This document shows, one piece after another, positions 9,793 to 19,679 of a stretch of 64,000 bases of DNA; position 1 is the first letter of the stretch, and every line of letters begins with the position of its first letter. This DNA comes from Phormidium ambiguum IAM M-71. GTDB taxonomy: Bacteria; Cyanobacteriota; Cyanobacteriia; Cyanobacteriales; Aerosakkonemataceae. The DNA lies in the NCBI RefSeq assembly GCF_001904725.1, contig NZ_MRCE01000010.1, positions 159,397 to 223,396 on the forward strand, in the 5' to 3' direction. The position numbers were made by a program, and so were the translations under genes. Under the pieces are notes generated by a model, which saw nothing but the letters and a program-made list of their open reading frames with translations, made no database searches and was not told where the DNA came from.

Positions 9793-10971
9793 CTAAATTT
9801 CTCCAGTCATAACACGCTTTAACAAACTTTCACCATGATTGCGGTTACGCTCAAAAGCTAAAGCAATTTCTGCTTTAATTCGATCGGCATCAGCAGCAAT
9901 CCCTGGTAAAATATCCACAGCTGAAGAACCTCTATCTATGTCTACAATTAATTGACTTAATCCAGCATCCGAGAATATACCAGTGATTTTATGTTCGCTG
10001 GCACGCTCGACTACTGCCATTGATAAAGCACCACAAAGCATTGCTAATAAAAGAACGTGCAAACGGTTGCTAAAAACCATAAATGCACCTGAATATAAAT
10101 CGTACATATATTGACTATCAATATATCGTTCAATGAACACAATTTTACAAGAATTCTGATAGCGATCGCTCAACCATTTACAAAACTCATAATCCCAATC
10201 TACTTGATGAGCAATGACTAAAGTTTTTGCCCATTCTACACATACTAATTGAACGATACTATCCAGCGTTGCACAAAGATTATTTTTGTATTCAGGGTTA
10301 TTAAATTCTCTAAAAGTATCTCTAAAGCTAAATACTACATAGTCTCCATCAACATGGATTGGTTGTTTATTTGCGTTTGGTGTTTGCATCAGCCAAGCTA
10401 AATTATCATTCGCATTTTGCTTTTTGATTAACCAAGCCATATCAGGAAATATTTCCACTTTATCTATGCCAATTTTTTTGGCATAATTAGCAGAAATAGT
10501 GTCCCTAGCTGAATAAAAGTACATCGCGTTGGATTTCCATTTTTCCCCGATTTGCATTAGGCTGGAAAAAGGGCCGATCGAAGTTCCAAACCGACAAATC
10601 CGCACTCCCAAAATTTTCATGACAAAACAATAAATTGCTGACATGAACATTTTTATGGAATTACTTAATCCACTGCCAAAAACATGACCGGGACGCATGA
10701 GTAGATAAATATTAGCATTTGAATTAATTAAAGTTTGCAACCGGAATAACAATACTAAAATTGGAAAGGGTAATTTATACGAACTGGCTTTTTCCTCTGC
10801 TGTTAATTCTAACTGTTGACAATACCACTCTGGAACTCCTTTAATGTTGACAATTATATGACCATAATTTCGCAAATTCATTAATAATACTTTTGTAATC
10901 ACCAAGTCGCCGAGATTATCATAAGGAACCTGTGCTTGACAAAAAATTAAATTACCTGATTTATTCTTCAC
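9793..10971 (-). CDS. Polysaccharide pyruvyl transferase family protein
   Basis: This 392-residue protein resembles the WcaK/AmsJ/CsaB-type pyruvyl transferases, which add a ketal-linked pyruvate from phosphoenolpyruvate to a sugar of the repeat unit. Supporting features are the N-terminal NLGDLVITKVLL segment, the central GTSIGPF, the ARDTISANYAKKIG segment and IFPDMAWLI. The C-terminal half has an SNRLHVLLLAMLCGA stretch, where this family keeps its R-x-H-x-x-x-x-A element. It sits 43 bases from the GT2-like gene and 54 from a GT4 gene, in the middle of the polymer operon. A pyruvylated, acidic polymer is therefore likely. Confidence 0.82.
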   Translation of the reverse strand: MKNKSGNLIFCQAQVPYDNLGDLVITKVLLMNLRNYGHIIVNIKGVPEWYCQQLELTAEEKASSYKLPFPILVLLFRLQTLINSNANIYLLMRPGHVFGSGLSNSIKMFMSAIYCFVMKILGVRICRFGTSIGPFSSLMQIGEKWKSNAMYFYSARDTISANYAKKIGIDKVEIFPDMAWLIKKQNANDNLAWLMQTPNANKQPIHVDGDYVVFSFRDTFREFNNPEYKNNLCATLDSIVQLVCVEWAKTLVIAHQVDWDYEFCKWLSDRYQNSCKIVFIERYIDSQYMYDLYSGAFMVFSNRLHVLLLAMLCGALSMAVVERASEHKITGIFSDAGLSQLIVDIDRGSSAVDILPGIAADADRIKAEIALAFERNRNHGESLLKRVMTGEI

Positions 10972-11025
10972 TTTATTCTCCTCAGTAAAACTAGTATTTT
11001 TTGATAGTTATTTCTAGCGATTACA

Positions 11026-12120
11026 TTACTCTTGTGTTGAAATTTGGATAATTTTATTAGCAATAGTGTCCCAATTCAATTGATTTTTGATTTTAAGTCT
11101 GGCTTGTTCGGACATTTGCATTAATAAATCGGGTTTTGAGAGTAAATTAATAATGCGATCGGCTAAAATATCAGGTGTTGGTTGCGGAATCACCACACCA
11201 TTCACTTCACGATCGACAATTTCTGGCATTCCACCACTAGCTGATACAACACAGGGAACTCCATAATTCATCGCTTCAACTAAAAAATGGCCAAATGGTT
11301 CGCAATAGGCTGGTGCAACTACCAAATCTGTACTCAAAAACAAATCACGCATTTGAGAAGCCGAGGCAATATGTCCCGGATTTTCAATCCCATCTTCATT
11401 AGCAGCTAATTTTTTGCCCACAATCACCAATTTGGCATTTGGAATCGCTCGTTTCACCTGTTTAAAAGCGGCTAAAACTAAATCGCCTCCTTTTCTTTCA
11501 AAATCAGAACCATTAAACAAAATTTGTTGACTACCAAAAGTTTTTTCCCCGTGATAAATTTCCGTGAAATTCCCCGCAGCACCTACAACAGTGATTTTTT
11601 CTGATGCTATGCCGTAGTCTTCTATCAAAGAGTTTTTGACTAAATTAGTCATCGGAAAAAGATGATGAGCTTTTGAGTAAGCTTGGCGTTCGCAATCAAA
11701 CCAAAATTCACGTTCTTTGGAGTTATTAAACGGAGCCCAAGCAGACCAACTTCTTTCAGCTAAAGCCATCGTATAATCCAAGTAAGTGACGTAAGGAATA
11801 TCATATTGATCCCAAAATGGACAGAAAAGACCAAACAAATGAAAAACCAAATCAGGGGTATATTCTAATTGTCTAATTTTACTTTCGGTTTCTTGGGATT
11901 TGTTAATAAAAGTTTTCTGATTTTTCCGAAACAACTTTTCCGCTGGTCGAATCAGAAATTTAGGGATAAACTTTTTAAGGCTTTGCGATCGCCTAGTTGA
12001 CTGCAAATTTCCATAAGGTAAATAATCCAAATTAACCTGAGTAGACATCGCTTTAAATAGAGGTTGAAACCGCTCTACAAAGAACGCATCTCCTGTAACT
12101 ACAACCTTTTTAATATCCAT
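11026..12120 (-). CDS. GT4 family glycosyltransferase
   Basis: This 364-residue GT-B retaining transferase has a C-terminal nucleotide-sugar half carrying FNGSDFERKGGDLVLAAF and the E-x7-E motif in EPFGHFLVEAMNYGVP, followed by GGMPEIVDREVNG. The N-terminal acceptor half is rich in basic residues (SLKKFIPKFLIRPAEKLFRK), suggesting membrane association. It sits 14 bases from the next upstream GT4 gene, so they are co-transcribed. The sugar donor cannot be assigned. Confidence 0.87.
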   Translation of the reverse strand: MDIKKVVVTGDAFFVERFQPLFKAMSTQVNLDYLPYGNLQSTRRSQSLKKFIPKFLIRPAEKLFRKNQKTFINKSQETESKIRQLEYTPDLVFHLFGLFCPFWDQYDIPYVTYLDYTMALAERSWSAWAPFNNSKEREFWFDCERQAYSKAHHLFPMTNLVKNSLIEDYGIASEKITVVGAAGNFTEIYHGEKTFGSQQILFNGSDFERKGGDLVLAAFKQVKRAIPNAKLVIVGKKLAANEDGIENPGHIASASQMRDLFLSTDLVVAPAYCEPFGHFLVEAMNYGVPCVVSASGGMPEIVDREVNGVVIPQPTPDILADRIINLLSKPDLLMQMSEQARLKIKNQLNWDTIANKIIQISTQE

Positions 12121-12134
12121 AATTTTGTCTAAAT

Positions 12135-13229
12135 TTAACCTATATTCAAAACTTGCAAATACTGTTCGGTGGCTTTCTCTAATAGAAATTGTTTTGCTTT
12201 TTCCTGTAACAAAACTGAAGATGAAGGATGTTCTAAAGTATTCATAATTGCCTCTGCCATTTCTTGGGCATCTCCCACAGGTACCAACTTTCCATAACGG
12301 CCATTTTCTAAAATTTCTGCGGGGCCACTTTTACAATCGGTAGATACTACTGAAGTTCCGAGAGCGATCGCCTCAATTAATACTGTTGGTAATCCTTCAT
12401 ATAAAGAGGATAACACAAGAACCGCAGCCCGCTTCATATAAGCAAAAGGATTGTTGACAAACCCTGGTAAAGCTACATTTTTTTCTATCTTTAATTCCCG
12501 TACTAAAGCTTCAAGTTCCGCTCTATCCGGGCCTTCTCCTAGTATCATTAATCGAGCCGGAAATTTCTGTGTTATTTGAGCAAAAGCTCGAATTAAAGTC
12601 GGGAAATCTTTTTGTTTATCTAAGCGTCCCACCGCTAAAATTACTGGTAGTTCATTAGGAAAAAACCAAGGATGATCCAAAGGTTCTGCTGCTTTTTGGA
12701 AAAGCTCTGGAGTGACAACTGGATTGTAAATTACTTTAACACTTTCTTTTGACAAACCTAAATTTACCAGATCGATCGCTGCACCTTGAGATACTGTTAC
12801 CACTACATCCGCACTCGGATAAAATAAACGTGCCAAATAAGGAGCAAGTCGCTTTTTGATCTGAGTTGATGTTTTTGATTCCACCGAAAGAGTGTTGTGT
12901 ACGCTTACTACCACTCGCGTAGATACTCCTGCCAATCGCCGACACACAAGAGCCACTACGTTAATATCTTCCATTGCCGAAAGTAAAGCTTTTGGTTTGT
13001 TTTCTTTTAGGTAATTTACCAGGCTAGGAATACTGTTTAAAAGTCGCCCTGTTCCCATATTTATTACTCGCACTTCTGGAGGAATCAGAGATATAGAAGG
13101 GCCTTCAGTTTTAACTAAAACCAAGTCTACTTTTAAACCCTTCTCAACAAAACCGCGAGCTAAGTAGAGCATTACTCTTTCAGCACCACCGCCCCCAAGA
13201 CCAGCCATAAAAAGTGTTATATCAGGCAT
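12135..13229 (-). CDS. GT4 family glycosyltransferase
   Basis: This 364-residue GT-B enzyme starts with LFMAGLGGGGAERVMLYLA, the glycine-rich loop typical of the N-acetylgalactosaminyl- and capsule-type GT4 group. The donor half holds AVGRLDKQKDF, ILGEGPDR and the SLYEGLPTVLIEAIALG stretch, which contains the E-x7-E motif. It is 34 bases downstream of the polymerase gene and 14 bases upstream of another GT4 gene, placing both in one repeat-unit assembly operon. Confidence 0.9.
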   Translation of the reverse strand: MPDITLFMAGLGGGGAERVMLYLARGFVEKGLKVDLVLVKTEGPSISLIPPEVRVINMGTGRLLNSIPSLVNYLKENKPKALLSAMEDINVVALVCRRLAGVSTRVVVSVHNTLSVESKTSTQIKKRLAPYLARLFYPSADVVVTVSQGAAIDLVNLGLSKESVKVIYNPVVTPELFQKAAEPLDHPWFFPNELPVILAVGRLDKQKDFPTLIRAFAQITQKFPARLMILGEGPDRAELEALVRELKIEKNVALPGFVNNPFAYMKRAAVLVLSSLYEGLPTVLIEAIALGTSVVSTDCKSGPAEILENGRYGKLVPVGDAQEMAEAIMNTLEHPSSSVLLQEKAKQFLLEKATEQYLQVLNIG

Positions 13230-13263
13230 TTGTTTAAGAATAAAAAATGTTGTTTACTGTGAA

Positions 13264-14568
13264 TTAATTAGGAGAAGATTTTTCTACTAATTCTTGATCT
13301 TTTAAGTCTTTATCTTCTGTTGGAACATCCCATGCTCCTGGTATGACTAACCGCATTCGTTTCATAGAAAAACTTGCCATTACGTATAACAACCAGAAGA
13401 AAGAATTCGTTTCTACGATCGTAGACTCAGTTTGATTATACAAAAGTAAAAATATTACATATATTATCGGCCAAGTATCTTCTAAATCTCCTCCGGCACG
13501 CACCCAAATTAGCCCTCTAATCAGGCAAATAACCAAACTACCAAACCAAAGTGCAAATCCAATTAATCCCAAATGAACTGCTACATCTAAATAACCATTA
13601 TGGGCTTGAGTCAAAGATAACATAATATAAAACTTAACATTTTCTCCCTCTCCTCCTGGTAGCCAAAACGCTTCATAACCATAACCTAACCAAGGGCGTT
13701 CTTTGATTTTATCAATTACAAACTCCCAAATATATGTCCGGCCAGTTAAGGTAACATCTTTCCCAAGACTGTGCAGGAATGGAGCCCAATTATTGATTAA
13801 CCACATCACTGTACTAGAGCCAGCTAATACTAAGAGTATTAATATGGGAACAATTACCGAATGTGTGGACTGCAAAGTTCTACACATTGGGACAAGAAGC
13901 ATTAAGGTTAAAAATACAAGTAATCCTGTTTTGGAAGTGGTAAGTATAACTATGATCGCCGACAAAACAAAAACAAACCAGACAAGAAACCGTCGTCTTT
14001 TAGCTTTCATTGCTGCAAATAATAGGGGTACAGTAGCTATGGCAGCAAAACGAGCTAGGTGATTTTTGTGGAGTAAAGGGCCTCGCCAAGCTCCTTTATG
14101 AGTTCCTTGTTCTATGCCATACATTGGCAGTCCGCCAGTGTACAAAAAGGTGAATACTGTTGATATACCAAATGTCAATGCTAATATTTCTAATTGCTCT
14201 TTTAGGGTGTAACGAGAAGCTAAATATAGCCCGAATAAGGTTGTGAGGAGTGTTAATCTACCATTTTTTAATGATACGCTGGCAAAATCTGACCACAGAA
14301 AGGAACTAACAATAATTGCCATTAATCCCCAAATTAATACGTCTCGCAAAGCCGGACGTATAACTGTTTTCAGTCGCACAGTTAGCATAAAAATGGTGTA
14401 GGCGTAATAGCCATACCTGAGAAGTTGGGAAATTTTTGAGAACACTGAACCTCCTCCTTCAGCGCCTCCTGCTCCGTCCGAGCCCCGGCCATAACTAGCC
14501 ATAGCTATGACTCCAGAGAAAACAAGCAGACCTAATATTGCTAATGCTTTTTCAACTTTTGGATTCAC
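13264..14568 (-). CDS. Wzy/O-antigen ligase-type polymerase
   Basis: This 434-residue membrane protein has about 10-12 hydrophobic helices. The periplasmic loop after the middle of the chain carries TLTGRTYIWEF and LTQAHNGYLDVAVHLG, which is the conserved signature of the O-antigen ligase/Wzy polymerase domain; the His-Asn pair marks the acceptor site. It would join repeat units flipped by the Wzx-like protein. The start codon overlaps the stop of the upstream GT2 gene in an ATGA, so the two are translationally coupled. A second protein of this superfamily lies at 43051-44472. Confidence 0.85.
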   Translation of the reverse strand: MNPKVEKALAILGLLVFSGVIAMASYGRGSDGAGGAEGGGSVFSKISQLLRYGYYAYTIFMLTVRLKTVIRPALRDVLIWGLMAIIVSSFLWSDFASVSLKNGRLTLLTTLFGLYLASRYTLKEQLEILALTFGISTVFTFLYTGGLPMYGIEQGTHKGAWRGPLLHKNHLARFAAIATVPLLFAAMKAKRRRFLVWFVFVLSAIIVILTTSKTGLLVFLTLMLLVPMCRTLQSTHSVIVPILILLVLAGSSTVMWLINNWAPFLHSLGKDVTLTGRTYIWEFVIDKIKERPWLGYGYEAFWLPGGEGENVKFYIMLSLTQAHNGYLDVAVHLGLIGFALWFGSLVICLIRGLIWVRAGGDLEDTWPIIYVIFLLLYNQTESTIVETNSFFWLLYVMASFSMKRMRLVIPGAWDVPTEDKDLKDQELVEKSSPN

Positions 14569-15476
14569 GATTTTAGACGATGATAAAAGGCTCTGGTGTT
14601 GATTTCTATTTTTTCTAAAAGTGTGAGTGAATCAAGATATTTTTGGACAAATTCTTGATATTCTGGCTCTACACCTCCGCTATGCCAAAATGCACCCAAA
14701 GCGGCAGCAAATATATTGTTGGTAAATTTAGATAAAAAGGGAAATTTTACTCGCATCCAATAGGCAGTAAGGGTGAGTATTCTAGCTGCTACTAAGCGAT
14801 TATCTTTCCTTCTGCTATAGGCATTTGCTCCATGAACGCGGTAAAGGGTTAATTCTCGATCTAAGAGTAACCCTTTGCTTAGTGCGATCGATACAAATTC
14901 TAAATAACCATCGTTGAGACCAATTCTCTTAGCTTCTGGCATCGGTAAAATTTGGCTTAAGAGCGATCGCCTAAAGCATAAACCAGAAGTAGAAGGAAGA
15001 ACTGGTAATTTATCCCTAAGTTTACCTTTTTTAATATGTTCTCTTAAATCATATTCCCCCGCTGGTGGGTAAACAAAACCTCTTTCTATAGATGATTTAG
15101 CTTCTCCGTCTACCCATTTTAAGGGATGGAAACACCATTCTAAATCTGTGCGATCGCCAAATGCCTTAACCACCTCAGCTACTTTTTCTGGTAAACAAAC
15201 ATCATCTGCATCCAAAAAACAAATAATTTCCCCGTTACTTGCCGCAAAACCAGCATTGAAAGCCGAAGCCTGTCCACCATTTTCCTTAAACACTGGGACG
15301 ATTTTATCCCCATAACTAGCCATAATTTCCCGTGAATTATCAGTGGAACCATCATCCACAACAATTACTTCCACAGGGGAGTAGCTTTGGGTTAAACAAC
15401 TATCGATCGCTTGACCGAGAAATTGGCCATAATTGTAGTTGTTAATTGCAATACTAACTAAACATCGATCGTTCAT
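14565..15476 (-). CDS. GT2 family glycosyltransferase
   Basis: This 303-residue GT-A enzyme has SIAINNYNYGQFL at 8-20, VVDDGSTDNS near 39-48 and FLDADD near 92-97. An NDGYLE segment lies near 188, in the acceptor domain. It is the first gene of the leftward six-gene operon, whose promoter must lie in the 510 bases between it and the Wzc gene. It overlaps the polymerase gene by 4 bases. Length and motif spacing are normal for capsule-type GT2 enzymes. Confidence 0.9.
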   Translation of the reverse strand: MNDRCLVSIAINNYNYGQFLGQAIDSCLTQSYSPVEVIVVDDGSTDNSREIMASYGDKIVPVFKENGGQASAFNAGFAASNGEIICFLDADDVCLPEKVAEVVKAFGDRTDLEWCFHPLKWVDGEAKSSIERGFVYPPAGEYDLREHIKKGKLRDKLPVLPSTSGLCFRRSLLSQILPMPEAKRIGLNDGYLEFVSIALSKGLLLDRELTLYRVHGANAYSRRKDNRLVAARILTLTAYWMRVKFPFLSKFTNNIFAAALGAFWHSGGVEPEYQEFVQKYLDSLTLLEKIEINTRAFYHRLKS

Positions 15477-15986
15477 GCTTTACCAACTTCAAACTTTTCA
15501 CTTTTGTTACCTTAGTTCTCAAGTCACCACTGCTCAACCCAGAACCAGCCACTATTTTAACCAACTCACTCAGGCAGTCAACACTGACACAATTACTAGA
15601 AATAGCTTTAAATTAGATACTTCGCATATCTAAATTTGAATTATCTTTTCTTAAGATGACACAAATTGATTATTTCCCGATATTTTTGAGTACTATGTAG
15701 CTAGGGGTGAATTCAATTCTCCGTAAATTTACGGGATTCCAAGATCAGTATTATTATCTATTTTCTTGCAAATTTATCTGTTTAAGGTTATGAAAGATAT
15801 AGCCAAAAAAATTTTGAGGTGAAATTAAATACTAATTTGACTAAACATGAAAAAATAATTAATCTTTACTAGGTAGTAACTTAATTTTAAAATCTGCTAA
15901 AAAAACTACCATATCTTCTATAAAATTCACATTAAAGACAAACCGTATTCAGAAAACTGGTCAATTGTTTCTGGGAGTAGAATGTT
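15477..15986. promoter_or_regulatory. Divergent control region between polymer operon and Wzc
   Basis: The 510 bases between the leftward glycan operon and the rightward Wzc gene carry no credible gene. A perfect 14-base palindrome, CCGTAAATTTACGG, lies at 15721-15734 near the middle and could be an operator for one or both directions. A weak sigma70-like pair, TTGACT at 15837-15842 and TAATCT at 15860-15865, faces Wzc with a 17-base spacer. The region is strongly AT-rich. Confidence 0.45.
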
Positions 15987-18197
15987 ATGAATCCTAAAGA
16001 CTACAGCGAAGACATAGATTTCCAAAAATTTGGGCTAATCCTTAAACGGCGTTGGCTTCCAGGCGGAGTAGCATTCCTAGCAGTTTTTACACTGGCTACC
16101 CTATTTGCGCTGAAAAAAACGCCTACTTACGAAGCACAAGGAAAACTCCTATTTCAAAAGAAAAACACCTCTTCTTCTCTAATCACCGAAGCCGGAGATA
16201 AATTGGGACAGTTGGAAACCTTGAATATGCTGAACACTCCTGTAGATACACAAGCACAGGTAGTTTCCTCACTGCCAATTGTCATGAAAACAATAGAAGC
16301 ATTAAACCTGAGAAATAAGAAAGGTGAATTACTACCGCCAGAAGCCTTCTTTCCCCAACTTACTGTCAAAGGGATTAAAGGTACAGATGTTTTGCAAATT
16401 ATCTATAAAGCTAAAAATCCCCAAGAAGCTGCTGATGTAGTTAACAAACTGATGCACCTTTACATAGAAGACAATATATTGAAAAATCGGGCAGAAGCAG
16501 CAGCAGCTAGAGAATTTATTAGCAAAGAATTACCCACAGTTCAAGCTAATGTACGCAAAGCTGAAGCCGCCTTACGTACTTTCAAAGAAAAAAACAGTAT
16601 TGTAGCTCTGGAACAAGAAGCTATCATGGCTGCTGATGTCATCACTGGCATAGATAGGCAACTTGCGACTGTTGAATCTCAACTAGCAGACGTAACAGCT
16701 AAAGTTTCTGAGTTTCGGCAAAAAATCGATATGAGTCCAGAGAAAGTTATTGATTATAGTAGTGTAAATCAGTCCAAAATAATTGATAACACACTTCAAG
16801 AATTACAAAAAGTAGAAGCTCAGCTGGTATTAGAACGGACTCGTTTTACACCAACACATCCTGTAATCAGAAACTTAGAAGATAAAAGGAACTCACTTAG
16901 AGCATTGTTGCAAGGTCAGGTAGGACAGTCTATCAATAAAAGAACACCACTTACAAATGAGAATTTACAAACTAGTGAGTTGAAAGAAAAACTTACAATG
17001 GATTTTGTGAGTTATGAAGCACAACGTTTAGGTTTAATTAAGCAAATTCAAGCTCTAAATCGCACCAAAGAAATTTATCGACAAAGAGCTAATGTTTTAC
17101 CTAAATTACAAGAAAAATATAAGGATTTGGAACGGCAAGTAGAAGCAGCACAAACTAGCTACCAATTGCTATTAAAAAATTACCAAGAAGTGCAGATTGC
17201 CGAAAATCAAAATGTTGGCAATGCTATGATAATTGAGGAAGCAATTATTCCCGGAAAACCTGCGGATAGCAAGAAAAAATTGTTTTTTATTGCGGGAATT
17301 GCAGCGGGTGTGATGATTTATGTAGTAGTAGCTTTCTTAATAGATTTAGCAGATCCAACTTTGAAAACTGCCAAAGAATTGCGCCAAATTTTTAAATATA
17401 CTGTCTTGGGAATGATTCCTTCTTGGAAAAAGAGACTGATATTGCCGATGAGGAAGCCAGATGGACAAGTGCAACTTCCTGTTAAAGATGCTCCGCATTC
17501 AATTATTAGTGAAACTTACAGAATGCTTCAGGCTAATTTAAAGTTTCTCAGTCCCGATCGAGAATTGAAAGTTATCGTAGTCACAAGTTCTGTTTCCAAA
17601 GAAGGTAAATCAACTGTTTCTGCTAACTTAGCCGTAGCTATGGCTCAGTTGGGACGGAAAGTTTTGTTAATAGATGCTGATATGCACCATCCGTCACAAC
17701 ATCACATTTGGAACTTAACTAATGCTGCTGGACTCAGCGATGTAATTGTTGGTCAAACTGATGTAAATTCAGCAGTAAAAGAAGTAATGACTAACTTAGA
17801 TGTTCTTCCTTCTGGTGTCATACCTCCTAATCCTTTAGCTTTGCTAGATTCTAAACGGATGGCTTCACTAATTGAAGATTTTTCCGAAACTTATAATTTC
17901 GTAATTATTGACACCCCACCTTTAGTACTTGTGGCTGATGCACTGACTTTAGGCAAAATGGCTGATGGTGTCTTGTTAGTGGCGCGTCCAGGTGTGGTAG
18001 ATACTGTCAGCGCCTCAGCTTCTAAAGGATTTTTAGTTCAGTCTACTCAGAATGTTTTAGGTATGGTAGTTAACGGTATATTTGTGGAAAATGAACCGGA
18101 TAGTTACTTCCATCACGCTAAATCATATAACGAGGATTTGACAACCACAAAAACTACTTTGTCAAAAGCTGAAAAAGTTAGCTCCCGCTCTAAGTAA
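15987..18197 (+). CDS. Wzc-type polysaccharide copolymerase and tyrosine kinase
   Basis: This 736-residue inner-membrane protein controls chain length and export. An N-terminal Wzz domain begins with a helix near residues 27-46 and a second helix lies near 432-454. A long coiled-coil periplasmic region lies between them. The cytoplasmic BY-kinase domain has Walker A SKEGKST near 536-542, Walker A' LLIDADMHHP near 559-568 and Walker B VIIDTPP near 640-646. The C-terminus after the kinase has few tyrosines, whereas enterobacterial Wzc has a Tyr-rich tail, so autophosphorylation may be reduced or use other sites. It is transcribed away from the polymerase operon. No Wza-like outer-membrane gene lies in the window. 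Confidence 0.92.
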   Translation: MNPKDYSEDIDFQKFGLILKRRWLPGGVAFLAVFTLATLFALKKTPTYEAQGKLLFQKKNTSSSLITEAGDKLGQLETLNMLNTPVDTQAQVVSSLPIVMKTIEALNLRNKKGELLPPEAFFPQLTVKGIKGTDVLQIIYKAKNPQEAADVVNKLMHLYIEDNILKNRAEAAAAREFISKELPTVQANVRKAEAALRTFKEKNSIVALEQEAIMAADVITGIDRQLATVESQLADVTAKVSEFRQKIDMSPEKVIDYSSVNQSKIIDNTLQELQKVEAQLVLERTRFTPTHPVIRNLEDKRNSLRALLQGQVGQSINKRTPLTNENLQTSELKEKLTMDFVSYEAQRLGLIKQIQALNRTKEIYRQRANVLPKLQEKYKDLERQVEAAQTSYQLLLKNYQEVQIAENQNVGNAMIIEEAIIPGKPADSKKKLFFIAGIAAGVMIYVVVAFLIDLADPTLKTAKELRQIFKYTVLGMIPSWKKRLILPMRKPDGQVQLPVKDAPHSIISETYRMLQANLKFLSPDRELKVIVVTSSVSKEGKSTVSANLAVAMAQLGRKVLLIDADMHHPSQHHIWNLTNAAGLSDVIVGQTDVNSAVKEVMTNLDVLPSGVIPPNPLALLDSKRMASLIEDFSETYNFVIIDTPPLVLVADALTLGKMADGVLLVARPGVVDTVSASASKGFLVQSTQNVLGMVVNGIFVENEPDSYFHHAKSYNEDLTTTKTTLSKAEKVSSRSK

Positions 18198-18213
18198 ATT
18201 TTGATTTGAAACT

Positions 18214-18245
18214 CTGTAGAGACGTTTCATGAAACGTCTCTACAG
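18214..18245. repeat. Perfect 32-bp palindrome
   Basis: The half-site CTGTAGAGACGTTTC is followed by AT and its exact complement, so the whole 32 bases read the same on both strands. It shares the GAGACGTT core with the hairpin at 2693-2724. It lies 16 bases past the Wzc stop codon and between convergent genes, so it may act as a bidirectional terminator as well as a dispersed repeat. Confidence 0.85.
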
Positions 18246-18285
18246 TATTTGGAATAAATAACTTTTTTCAATTTTCCCTATCTTT

Positions 18286-18993
18286 CTACCATTCATCTTT
18301 TCGTCTCATACTCTTCCGCGCCCAACGAGTAGCTTGCCAAATCCGAATTAATAAAAATATAGAAATTATTGCGCCAACGATCGCTTTTAAAGCAGATTTT
18401 ATTAGTTCAAGGCGCTTGCTTTGTCTTGTAGTTGCAACTTGTTGTTCCAAATTTCTCTTAGCTGTAGTACTTTCAGCTAAAAGGCGATTTTTTAATTCTT
18501 CAGGATTGGCGATTTTTTCGGCACTATTTTGAGTATTAATCCGGCCAAGAAGCGTTTCAAAATCACTAGTTGTTGCTTTACCCAATTGCTCTTCAAACTG
18601 TTGAATTTGAGACATTCGTTGTGTTGCTTGAGCAGTAATTTGATTATTGTTCAAATTATTAATGCGATATGTATTGCTTAGACATAATGGAATTAGTAAT
18701 CCCAGTAATATTGCAATTACTAAAGATAACCAAGATAAGTACTTTAAGATAAATATTTCTTGTTTAGTCCGTAAATTTCCTTCTCCTAAGAATACTAATA
18801 CAAATCCTAGTAAAGGAAGAGCCATGCGATCGACTATTCCCCCTATTGTTTGAAACTCCCAAATAGGATTCATAAAGCTGGCTGGAAACAGAAGATAGAT
18901 TAAGTCAAAGAAGACAAATAATAACAGACAATAGCCTAATGTTCTTAACAGAAAAATCGATCGCCATTCATGACCTTCTGAAGGAAAACTCAT
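18286..18993 (-). CDS. HpsJ-like membrane protein of the exosortase module
   Basis: This 235-residue protein has four hydrophobic segments: three in the first 110 residues and one near 203-221. Between the third and fourth is a long polar, Gln-rich helical stretch (about 115-200) that looks like a coiled coil on one face of the membrane. The layout and segments such as RTLGYCLLLFVFFDLIYLL match the HpsJ family, named for hormogonium polysaccharide genes and often found next to cyanobacterial exosortases. Here it is 44 bases downstream of the exosortase-associated gene in the same orientation. The molecular function is unknown. The assignment rests on pattern memory and neighbours. Confidence 0.6.
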   Translation of the reverse strand: MSFPSEGHEWRSIFLLRTLGYCLLLFVFFDLIYLLFPASFMNPIWEFQTIGGIVDRMALPLLGFVLVFLGEGNLRTKQEIFILKYLSWLSLVIAILLGLLIPLCLSNTYRINNLNNNQITAQATQRMSQIQQFEEQLGKATTSDFETLLGRINTQNSAEKIANPEELKNRLLAESTTAKRNLEQQVATTRQSKRLELIKSALKAIVGAIISIFLLIRIWQATRWARKSMRRKDEW

Positions 18994-19037
18994 AATTTAA
19001 AACCCTTTTGTTAAAATAATTCATGTTTAATGAAAAC

Positions 19038-19679
19038 TTAAGGCTTAGGAAAACGTGGACTCCACCATTTATACCAAGAAAACCAGATATTTTCTAAATT
19101 TTGGTAAGCAACTTCTGGAGGAGAAGACTTTACCGGAATCGATAAATAAGTCCAAAGACATCGCTCATCTTTTAAGTTTTCTTGCCCAAGTAACCAAGGA
19201 AGCAGACGGTTAAACTGCACATCATAAAGATTACGATTTTGTTTAAACTGTCTGGCGGTAAATGTACTAAAACCATGAGGATTAATACAGGCGCTCAAGT
19301 AAGCTCGATCTTGATGAGTAAACATTCCATAAAACCCTATTCCTTCTTTTTGTTTGATTTGGGGAGACGCAGAAATAGACTCATAACTTTTGATAAAGTT
19401 TCTTACCTCTCCACTAGTATTAACAAAATAGCGCATTTCAATATCCAACCTCAGATTATTATTGATATATTGATAGCGCCTTCCAGAAATGCTACTTGAG
19501 TCAAGTAAAGGAAAACTGGGTAAACTTTGCCAACCATCCAAAGGAACAATTTCAGGCAAATAAAAACTAGTTGCTATTTTACTTGGAGTTGGGAATAAAA
19601 TTGATTTGACCAACACGCCAACTACAGCACTAAATATTGAGATCAAAACTATCAGCCGAGTGCGCTCCCAGACTTTCAT
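19038..19679 (-). CDS. Cyanoexosortase system-associated protein
   Basis: This 213-residue protein has one N-terminal membrane anchor (about residues 9-28) and an extracytoplasmic domain, ending in the aromatic-rich tail WYKWWSPRFPKP. Cyanobacterial exosortases usually carry such a partner, related in layout to EpsI of proteobacterial systems. Its start overlaps the exosortase stop by 4 bases (ATGA), showing tight translational coupling. Its biochemical role is not established; a helper in substrate handling or processing is inferred from constant co-occurrence. Confidence 0.7.
   Translation of the reverse strand: MKVWERTRLIVLISIFSAVVGVLVKSILFPTPSKIATSFYLPEIVPLDGWQSLPSFPLLDSSSISGRRYQYINNNLRLDIEMRYFVNTSGEVRNFIKSYESISASPQIKQKEGIGFYGMFTHQDRAYLSACINPHGFSTFTARQFKQNRNLYDVQFNRLLPWLLGQENLKDERCLWTYLSIPVKSSPPEVAYQNLENIWFSWYKWWSPRFPKP

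Noticed and set aside
15439..15633. Plus-strand frame overlapping the start of the GT2 gene
   Set aside because: Shadow of the control region and of the opposite gene. It has no family resemblance.
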